DNA from: Methylorubrum extorquens
GTDB taxonomy: Bacteria; Pseudomonadota; Alphaproteobacteria; Rhizobiales; Beijerinckiaceae
Direction of reading: 5' to 3'
Assembly (NCBI GenBank): GCA_019695455.1
Contig: JAEUAC010000205.1
Span: 1-6,923 of the forward strand
DNA: 6,923 nucleotides
Position 1 is the stretch's first letter. Each line of letters starts with the position of its first letter. A program made the position numbers and the translations under genes. The notes beneath the pieces were generated by a model. The model made no database searches, was not told the DNA's origin, and worked only from the letters and a program-made list of their open reading frames with translations. Positions 1 to 4,911 of this stretch are shown in pieces.

Positions 1-1772
1 CGACACGAACGCGGTCCGGACTCGGGCCGCTGCGGCCGCTCGTGCCCTACGCGCTCCGCTACAAGGGCCGGATCGTCGCCGGGCTGCTCGCGCTCGGCCT
101 GTCCTCGGCCGCGACGCTCGCCCTGCCACTCGCGGCGCGGCGCGTCATCGACCACGGCTTCTCGGACGGCAACGGCGGGCTGATCGACGCCTATTTCGCC
201 GTCCTGATCGGCGTCGTGGCGACGATCGCGGTCGGCAGCGCGGCGCGCTTCTATCTCGTCACGACGCTGGGCGAGCGGATCGTGGCCGACCTTCGCGAGG
301 CCGTCTTCCGCCGCCTCACCCGGCTCGACCCGGCCTTCTTCGACGCCGCGAAATCGGGCGAGATCGTCTCCCGCCTGACGGCCGACACGACGCAGGTGAA
401 GACGGCCTTCGGCGTCTCCGTCTCGATGGCGCTGCGGAACCTCGTCCTGTTCGGGGGCGCGCTCGGCATGATGGTGGTCACGAGCCCGAAGCTCTCGGCC
501 CTGATCATCGTCGCGATCCCGCTCGTCGTCGGCCCGCTCGTCCTGTCCGGCCGCGGGGTCCGCGTGCGGGCCCGCGCCGCGCAGGACCGGCTGGCCGACG
601 CCTCCGCCTACGCGGCCGAAGCGGTGGGCGCGGTGCGCACCATGCAGGCCTTCGGGGCCGAACGGGCCACGGCCGACCGGTTCGGCGGCGCGGCCGAGGA
701 GGCCTTCGCGGCCGCCCGCGCCTCCGCCCGGGCCCGGGCCTGGCTCACGGGCTCCGTCATCTTCCTGGTCTCGTCCTCGGTCGTGGGCATCCTCTGGTGG
801 GGCGCGCAGGACGTGCTCGCCGGCACCATGACGTCCGGCCGGCTGTCGCAGTTCGTGCTCTACGCCGTCTTCGCGGCGAGCTCGCTCGGGCAGCTCTCCG
901 AGGTCTACGGCGAGCTCTCCGCCGCCGCGGGCGCGGCCGAGCGGATCGGCGAGATCCTGGCGACCGAACCCGCGATCGCGGCCCCGCCCGCGCCCGAACC
1001 GCTCGACGCGGCCGAGCCGACGACGCTCGCCTTCGAGGACGTGCGCTTCGCCTATCCGGTGCGCGATGCGCCATCCCTCGACGGCGTCTCCTTCCGGATC
1101 GAGCCGGGCGAGCGGGTCGCCCTCGTCGGTCCATCCGGTGCCGGCAAGTCGACGATCCTCCAGCTCCTCCTGCGCTTCTACGACCCGCAGGGCGGCGTCG
1201 TGCGCGCCTGCGGGCACGACGTCAGGCGGCTCGATCCCGCCGCGCTCCGGCGCCGCATCGCGCTCGTGCCGCAGGAGCCCGCGATCTTCATGGGGACTGT
1301 GGCGGAGAACATCGCCTACGGCTCGCCGGGGGCCAGCCCCGCGGCCGTGCGCCAGGCCGCCTCGCTCGCCGCCGCGAGCGACTTCGTCGAGGCCCTGCCG
1401 GAGGGCTTCGACACGGCGATCGGCGAGCGGGGCGTCACGCTGTCGGGCGGGCAGCGCCAGCGCATCGCGATCGCGCGCGCCATCCTGAAGGACGCGCCGA
1501 TCCTGCTGCTCGACGAGGCGACCTCCGCGCTCGACGGCGAAAGCGAGCGGGCCGTCCAGGGCGCGCTCGACCGGCTGATGCGGGGCCGCACGACGTTGGT
1601 CATCGCCCACCGGCTGGCGACGATCCGCAACGCCGACCGCATCCTCGTCCTGGACGGCGGCCGGATCGTCGAGGAAGGCACCCACGCTACGCTGACGCGC
1701 CGCAACGGCCTCTACGCCCGCCTCGCAGCGCTGCAATTCGACACGGAGCCGTTCGCGCCCGCGGCCGAATAG
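1..1772 (+). CDS. ABC exporter, fused membrane and ATPase domains (MsbA-like), 5'-truncated by the window edge
   Basis: Half-size ABC exporter, expected to work as an inner-membrane homodimer using ATP to export a substrate that the sequence does not reveal. Numbering from the GTG at 42: hydrophobic membrane segments lie near residues 10-32, 50-70, 130-168 (two) and 234-285 (two). The ATPase follows, with A-loop Y338, Walker A GPSGAGKS 363-370, Q-loop Q411, exporter-type IGERG just before the signature LSGGQRQR 467-474, Walker B ILLLD 487-491, catalytic E492, D-loop SALD 495-498 and switch H523. All catalytic residues are present. The reading frame stays open from the GTG back to base 3 (ending GLGPLRPL before VPYALRY), and no Shine-Dalgarno precedes the GTG. 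That codon is therefore probably an internal Val and the true start lies outside the window. The family is normally about 590-620 residues, so little is missing. It is convergent with grxD and not in its operon. Class call is firm; substrate unknown. Confidence 0.93.
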   Translation, partial: TRTRSGLGPLRPLVPYALRYKGRIVAGLLALGLSSAATLALPLAARRVIDHGFSDGNGGLIDAYFAVLIGVVATIAVGSAARFYLVTTLGERIVADLREAVFRRLTRLDPAFFDAAKSGEIVSRLTADTTQVKTAFGVSVSMALRNLVLFGGALGMMVVTSPKLSALIIVAIPLVVGPLVLSGRGVRVRARAAQDRLADASAYAAEAVGAVRTMQAFGAERATADRFGGAAEEAFAAARASARARAWLTGSVIFLVSSSVVGILWWGAQDVLAGTMTSGRLSQFVLYAVFAASSLGQLSEVYGELSAAAGAAERIGEILATEPAIAAPPAPEPLDAAEPTTLAFEDVRFAYPVRDAPSLDGVSFRIEPGERVALVGPSGAGKSTILQLLLRFYDPQGGVVRACGHDVRRLDPAALRRRIALVPQEPAIFMGTVAENIAYGSPGASPAAVRQAASLAAASDFVEALPEGFDTAIGERGVTLSGGQRQRIAIARAILKDAPILLLDEATSALDGESERAVQGALDRLMRGRTTLVIAHRLATIRNADRILVLDGGRIVEEGTHATLTRRNGLYARLAALQFDTEPFAPAAE

Positions 1773-1794
1773 GCGTCGACGCGCGCGACCCCAT

Positions 1795-1830
1795 GTCGCC
1801 CGTCGGGCCGGAGCCGCCCCGTCGGGCGAC
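1795..1830. repeat. Inverted repeat after the ABC exporter gene (8-bp arms, 20-base loop)
   Basis: The arms GTCGCCCG (1795-1802) and CGGGCGAC (1823-1830) are perfectly complementary and enclose a G/C-rich 20-base loop. It lies 22 bases past the exporter stop codon, where a transcript-end hairpin would be expected. No T-run follows. In DNA this rich in G and C an 8-bp match can arise by chance, so the role (RNA 3'-end stabilisation or weak termination) is inference. Confidence 0.35.
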
Positions 1831-1868
1831 GGATCGCTCCGCGCCATGCCGGACGGTGCGGCGTGATT

Positions 1869-1888
1869 GGCCGGGCCCGAGCCCGGCC
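1869..1888. terminator. Perfect GC hairpin between convergent genes, possible bidirectional terminator
   Basis: GGCCGGGC (1869-1876), loop CCGA (1877-1880) and GCCCGGCC (1881-1888) form a perfect 8-bp all-G/C stem with a tetraloop. It lies between the stop of the plus-strand ABC exporter (1772) and the stop of minus-strand grxD (1917), 28 bases beyond the grxD stop. Neither side carries a real U-tract, so it is not a classical intrinsic terminator. High-GC bacteria often use U-poor hairpins or Rho at such sites. Position and symmetry support a role in ending both transcripts, but this is not proven. Confidence 0.45.
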
Positions 1889-1916
1889 GTGACGGTGGCG
1901 GGGAGCGGCCGGGGCC

Positions 1917-2252
1917 TCAGGCGGCGGTCTGCGCCGCGATGCCCTTCTCGGTCATGAGCTGCTGCAGCTCGCCCGCCTGGAACATCTCGCGCGTGATGTC
2001 GCAGCCGCCCACGAACTCGCCCTTCACGTAGAGCTGCGGGATCGTCGGCCAGTTGGAATAGGCCTTGATGCCGTCGCGGATGGCCGCGTCCTCCAGCACG
2101 TTCACGCCCTTGTAGGGCACGCCCAGGTAGTTGAGGATCTGCACGACCTGTCCGGAGAAGCCGCATTGCGGGAATTGCGGCGTGCCCTTCATGAACAGGA
2201 CGACGTCGTTGGACTTCACCTCGGTATCGATCAGCGTGTTGGCATCAGTCAC
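1917..2252 (-). CDS. grxD: Monothiol CGFS-type glutaredoxin (Grx4/GrxD family)
   Basis: Cytosolic monothiol glutaredoxin of 111 residues, the usual size for single-domain members. The family binds a [2Fe-2S] cluster in a glutathione-ligated dimer, or in a heterodimer with BolA, and delivers it to Fe-S targets or iron sensors. Visible signatures: K22 before the active site, the CGFS motif with C30 at residues 30-33, the glutathione-binding WPTIPQLY at 68-75 with its cis-Pro (P72), and GGCDI at 82-86. The start is GTG at 2252: GTG ACT GAT gives MTDANTLID, matching the family N-terminus, and AAGGAG lies 7 bases upstream. The start lies inside the end of the DUF29 gene (8-base overlap), implying translational coupling. 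A bolA-family gene, its expected partner, is about 2.4 kb away on the same strand. All key residues are intact. Confidence 0.97.
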   Translation of the reverse strand: MTDANTLIDTEVKSNDVVLFMKGTPQFPQCGFSGQVVQILNYLGVPYKGVNVLEDAAIRDGIKAYSNWPTIPQLYVKGEFVGGCDITREMFQAGELQQLMTEKGIAAQTAA

Positions 2253-2751
2253 GGGTCTTCTCCTTGCTCAGCATCGCGGCCCGCACGATCGTCCGGCCGC
2301 GGTCGTAGTCGAAAGTCGGGTCGAGAAGGTCCTCGAGCCTGACGGGTGATGGCACCGGCAGGCCCGGCGGCAACGACACCTTGTAGGCCCCGAGGGTCCG
2401 TCCGGCACGGCGAACCGCGTGCCGCCAGATGTCGTCCATCGCGAGGTGCGGCGCCATGGACGGCCGGCAGTCGAACTGCGCCTCCGTGAGGACCGTGCCG
2501 ACCTCCGCCGCCCAGGCCTCGGGCGACAACGAGGACGGATCCGCAAGGCCGCGGACGATGTGATCGAGCGCGTTCACGAGCTGCGAACGCACGGCGCGCC
2601 ACTCGCTGCGTCCCAACGTCCCGATCTCCTCGATCACGTTCGCCCAGTCGACCGCGTTAGACGGCGCGACGCGCGCGAGGCAACGCAGTGCCTCGGCCTG
2701 CTGCTCGGCCCAGCCCACGACGTCGTCCGGGTAGAGTGGTGTCGCGCTCAT
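2245..2751 (-). CDS. DUF29 family protein of unknown function
   Basis: A 168-residue soluble protein with no signal peptide or membrane segment. It fits DUF29, a family common in cyanobacteria and proteobacteria whose function I do not know. Matching features: LYPDDVVGWAEQQAEALR at residues 6-23 (Tyr-x-x-Asp, Trp, Gln-Ala, Leu-Arg pattern); an acidic core at 35-50 with D35, N38, E41, E42 and GRSE at 47-50; a Pro-Ser step followed by a long helix; and near the end LEDLLDPTFDYD, the usual closing motif. I chose ATG 2751 because the homology begins there. A longer reading from GTG 2796 would add 15 residues without family similarity, and a weak GGGA lies ahead of 2751. Its stop overlaps the grxD start by 8 bases, so it is the leading gene of a two-gene unit with grxD. 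It diverges from the carbamoyltransferase across 111 bases. Codon use looks slightly less GC-extreme than that of its neighbours. Confidence 0.85.
   Translation of the reverse strand: MSATPLYPDDVVGWAEQQAEALRCLARVAPSNAVDWANVIEEIGTLGRSEWRAVRSQLVNALDHIVRGLADPSSLSPEAWAAEVGTVLTEAQFDCRPSMAPHLAMDDIWRHAVRRAGRTLGAYKVSLPPGLPVPSPVRLEDLLDPTFDYDRGRTIVRAAMLSKEKTRD
2260..2265 (-). promoter_or_regulatory. Ribosome binding site of grxD (inside the DUF29 gene)
   Basis: On the minus strand the sequence reads AAGGAG, then AAGACCC, then GTG. This is a strong Shine-Dalgarno at 7-base spacing that fixes the non-ATG start of grxD. It sits within the last codons of the DUF29 gene, where it encodes part of the KEKTRD tail. 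Ribosomes finishing DUF29 at TGA 2247-2245 would therefore stop right at the grxD start. Confidence 0.75.
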
Positions 2752-2862
2752 CGTCCCGTTCCCGGACCGAATGTCGGTCGTATGGGCGTGTTGCACAAGG
2801 CCGGCGGCGGCCTCTTCGGCCGGACGGCCTGACAGGCCCGTCCCGCGCTGCTACGCCGCGCC
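2752..2862. promoter_or_regulatory. Divergent intergenic region between DUF29-grxD and the carbamoyltransferase
   Basis: These 111 bases separate two divergent start codons, so promoters for both directions are expected here, unless some initiation occurs inside the genes. I cannot point to a convincing -35/-10 pair on either strand; on the plus strand TTGCAC at 2791-2796 resembles a -35 but has no matching -10. The region holds several short inverted repeats (6-bp arms at 2765-2779, 5-bp arms at 2808-2822 and 2826-2838). No clear Shine-Dalgarno precedes the carbamoyltransferase ATG. Function is inferred from gene layout only. Confidence 0.4.
2765..2779. repeat. Inverted repeat GACCGA-atg-TCGGTC upstream of DUF29
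   Basis: A perfect 6-bp inverted repeat with a 3-base centre, 13 bases upstream of the DUF29 ATG. It could be an operator half-site pair in the DUF29-grxD promoter or a small hairpin in the leader. It is the most symmetric element in this divergent region, but short enough to be chance. Confidence 0.35.
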
Positions 2863-4602
2863 ATGACCGACCGCTACTACATCGGCCTCGCCACGACCTT
2901 CCACGATCCGGCGCTCGCGATCGTGGCGCCCGACGGGTCGGTCGTGTTCGCGGAGGCGGCCGAGCGCTTCCTGCAATACAAGCGCGCCCCGAACTGCGAG
3001 CCGGACCCCGCGCCCCGCATGGGCGCGCTGATCGCGCGGCACGTGCCGGCCGGGGCCGAGATCGTGGTGGCGACGAGCTGGAGCGCGGAGTTCTCGGACT
3101 TCCTGTCGCGCTCCGCCGCGACCGGCGCCTTCGGGGCGGAGGCGCTGGCCGGCCTGTCGCCGGAGCTCAACCGCTCCTTCGTGCCGGAGCGATCGGAGCG
3201 GGCGCTCGTCGCCTCGCTGCGGCTCGCGCAGGAACGCGCCGGGCTCGGTACGCTCCTCGGCATCGACCGGGCCGGGACCGGCTGCCGCTTCGCGGGCCTG
3301 CGGCGCTACGGCCATCATCTGTCGCATGCGGCCTACGCGGCGTGGTCCGGCCCGTTCCGCGACGCCACCGTGCTGATCGTCGACGGCATGGGCGAGACGG
3401 GCGCCTCCGCGATCTTCGCCCTCGAGGACGGCCGCCTGCGCGAGCTGCGGCGGCATCGCGGCCGCGGCTCGGTCGGCTTCTTCTTCGGCCTCGTCACGGA
3501 TCTCGCCGGGTTCGATCATGCGGCCGGCGAGGAGTGGAAGATCATGGGGCTCGCGCCCTATGGCCGGCCCGATCCCGACCTCGCGGCCCTTCTCGGCCGC
3601 CTGTACCGGATCGAGGACGGCCGCCTCGCCTTCGCGGACGAGGCCGAGATCCGCAGCGTGGCCGCCGCGATCCTGGCGCGCCGCCCCCCGGAGGCGGCGC
3701 GCGACGGCTGGGCGGACCTCGCCCGCTGCGGCCAGGACGCGTTCGCGGCCATGATGGACGCGCTCGTCGCCGAAGCGCGCGGCCTGCACGGCTCGCCCAA
3801 CCTGATCCTGGCGGGCGGCTGCGCGCTCAATTCGTCGTTCAACGGCACGGCCGTCGGCCGGCACGGCGTCGCGGCGCTGCACGTGCCCTCGGCGCCGGCC
3901 GACGACGGCAACGCGATCGGGGCGGCCTGGCTCGCCCTGGCGGCCGACCGGCCGGACTGGCGCCCCGCCGCGGGACCCGCCTCGCCCTATCTCGGATCGT
4001 CCATCGGCACGGAGGCCTTCGAGCGCCTGCCCGCCTCGCTCGGGCGCCTGCGGCGGCTCGCGCCCGCCGCCATGGTCGAGGCGGCGGCGGACATCCTGGC
4101 CGAAGGCCGGCTCCTCGGCTGGGCCCAGGGCCGGGCCGAGTTCGGGCCGCGGGCGCTCGGCAACCGCTCCATCCTGGCCGATCCGCGGCCCGCGGACGCG
4201 AAGGACCTCCTGAACGCGAAGGTGAAGTACCGCGAGGCCTTCCGGCCCTTCGCGCCGTCGATCCTCGCCGCGCACGGGCCGGACTGGTTCGAGGAATACC
4301 AGGACAGTCCCTTCATGGAGCGCACGCTGCGCTGGCGCGCCGCGATGCGGTCGCGCGTGCCGGCCGTGGTCCACGCGGACGGGACGGGCCGACTGCAATC
4401 CGTCACGGCCGAGCGCAACCCGCTCTACGCGGCCCTGATCGAGGCCTTCGCGCGCCGCACGGGCGTGCCGATCCTGCTCAACACGTCGTTCAACGTGATG
4501 GGCCGGCCGATCCTGCACTCGGCCGAGGACGCGATCCTGATGTTCGCGACGACGGGGCTGGACGCGATCGCGGTCGGGGAGTGGCTGCTCGAGAAGGAGT
4601 GA
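2863..4602 (+). CDS. Carbamoyltransferase, NodU/CmcH/TobZ family
   Basis: A 579-residue cytosolic enzyme, the normal family length. Relatives use carbamoyl phosphate and ATP, via carbamoyl-adenylate, to carbamoylate a hydroxyl on a sugar or small molecule (Nod factors, cephamycin, tobramycin). The N-terminal Kae1-like domain (about 5-360) shows H14-D15; H151 and H155 in HHLSH with D174 in VDGMGE, fitting the metal site; EEWKIMGLAPYG at 223-234; GGCALN at 318-323; and DDGNAIG from 347. The C-terminal domain (about 395-576) shows WAQGRAEFGPRALGNRSI at 420-437, FRPFAPSIL from 460 and LLNTSFNVMGRPI at 538-550. The usual EERFTRIKHD stretch is replaced by AERFLQYKRAPNCEPD (33-48), suggesting a divergent subfamily. 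ATG 2863 has no obvious Shine-Dalgarno. The gene runs opposite to bolA, only 13 bases from bolA's stop, and no glycosyltransferase or biosynthetic gene is adjacent, so the acceptor is unknown. Family call strong. Confidence 0.92.
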   Translation: MTDRYYIGLATTFHDPALAIVAPDGSVVFAEAAERFLQYKRAPNCEPDPAPRMGALIARHVPAGAEIVVATSWSAEFSDFLSRSAATGAFGAEALAGLSPELNRSFVPERSERALVASLRLAQERAGLGTLLGIDRAGTGCRFAGLRRYGHHLSHAAYAAWSGPFRDATVLIVDGMGETGASAIFALEDGRLRELRRHRGRGSVGFFFGLVTDLAGFDHAAGEEWKIMGLAPYGRPDPDLAALLGRLYRIEDGRLAFADEAEIRSVAAAILARRPPEAARDGWADLARCGQDAFAAMMDALVAEARGLHGSPNLILAGGCALNSSFNGTAVGRHGVAALHVPSAPADDGNAIGAAWLALAADRPDWRPAAGPASPYLGSSIGTEAFERLPASLGRLRRLAPAAMVEAAADILAEGRLLGWAQGRAEFGPRALGNRSILADPRPADAKDLLNAKVKYREAFRPFAPSILAAHGPDWFEEYQDSPFMERTLRWRAAMRSRVPAVVHADGTGRLQSVTAERNPLYAALIEAFARRTGVPILLNTSFNVMGRPILHSAEDAILMFATTGLDAIAVGEWLLEKE

Positions 4603-4615
4603 GAGGCGCGGTGCG

Positions 4616-4852
4616 CTAGTCCTGCGGAACGGCCGTCGTGAGCGCCAGCGCGTGGAGCACGCCGCCCATGCGTCCCCCCAGCGCGCCATAGACGAGCTGG
4701 TGCTGCTGCACGCGCGACTTGCCCCGGAAGGAGGCGGACGTGACGGTCGCGGCGTAGTGGTCGCCGTCGCCCGCGAGGTCCTTGATCTCCACGGTCGCGT
4801 CCGGGAGCGCCTCCCGGATCATGCGTTCGATCTCGCCGGCATCCATCGGCAT
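4616..4852 (-). CDS. bolA: BolA/IbaG family iron-sulfur protein
   Basis: A 78-residue BolA-fold protein (class II KH-like), close to E. coli IbaG in size and pattern. Family members bind a [2Fe-2S] cluster together with a CGFS monothiol glutaredoxin and act in Fe-S delivery or iron sensing. Seen here: an N-terminal helix EIERMIREALPDATVEIKDL (7-26), the GDGDHY loop with H32 (the BolA_H type, with His rather than Cys), the FRGKSRVQQHQLVYGAL nucleic-acid-binding-like helix (42-58), and the conserved H67 in VLHALAL. It has no cysteine, so cluster ligands must come from histidines and the glutaredoxin partner. Start ATG 4852 is preferred over ATG 4846 because GGAG (4866-4863) lies 10 bases upstream of it. 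It follows purL by 50 bases on the same strand, a likely operon. It could also be named ibaG; the family call is secure. Confidence 0.93.
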   Translation of the reverse strand: MPMDAGEIERMIREALPDATVEIKDLAGDGDHYAATVTSASFRGKSRVQQHQLVYGALGGRMGGVLHALALTTAVPQD

Positions 4853-4897
4853 GGTGAGGTCACTCCGTTCGGGCGGTCGTCGGACAGGCTCGTGTCT

Positions 4898-4911
4898 GCC
4901 GCCTAGGCGGC
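4898..4911. repeat. Perfect 14-bp palindrome centred on the purL stop codon
   Basis: GCCGCCTAGGCGGC reads identically on both strands and contains the TAG stop of purL (4905-4903). With no loop it cannot form a simple stable hairpin of full length, so a terminator is unlikely; a dimeric protein site or chance are the alternatives. It also marks the boundary before the 50-base purL-bolA spacer. Confidence 0.5.

Noticed and set aside
42..44. GTG as the true start of the ABC exporter
   Set aside because: The frame is open to the window edge, the upstream residues look like a normal exporter N-terminus, and there is no Shine-Dalgarno, so the gene most likely begins outside the window.
797..1957. 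386-codon plus-strand frame overlapping the ABC exporter
   Set aside because: It is a shifted-frame shadow of the exporter with Arg-rich noise. Its tail into the intergenic gap has no recognisable domain.
2752..2796. Upstream GTG start giving DUF29 15 more residues
   Set aside because: The extra residues (MQHAHTTDIRSGNGT) do not resemble DUF29, the family match starts at MSATPLYPDD, and no ribosome site precedes the GTG at 2796.
2808..2822. CGGCC-tcttc-GGCCG hairpin as a riboswitch or attenuator of the carbamoyltransferase
   Set aside because: Arms are only 5 bp in GC-saturated sequence, there is no leader peptide or terminator partner, and the region is too short for a known riboswitch.
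2851..4689. 612-codon open frame on the minus strand opposite the carbamoyltransferase
   Set aside because: Its translation is low-complexity Arg/Ala/Gly-rich with no recognisable motif, whereas the plus-strand frame carries all carbamoyltransferase motifs. Long antisense open frames are expected in DNA this GC-rich.
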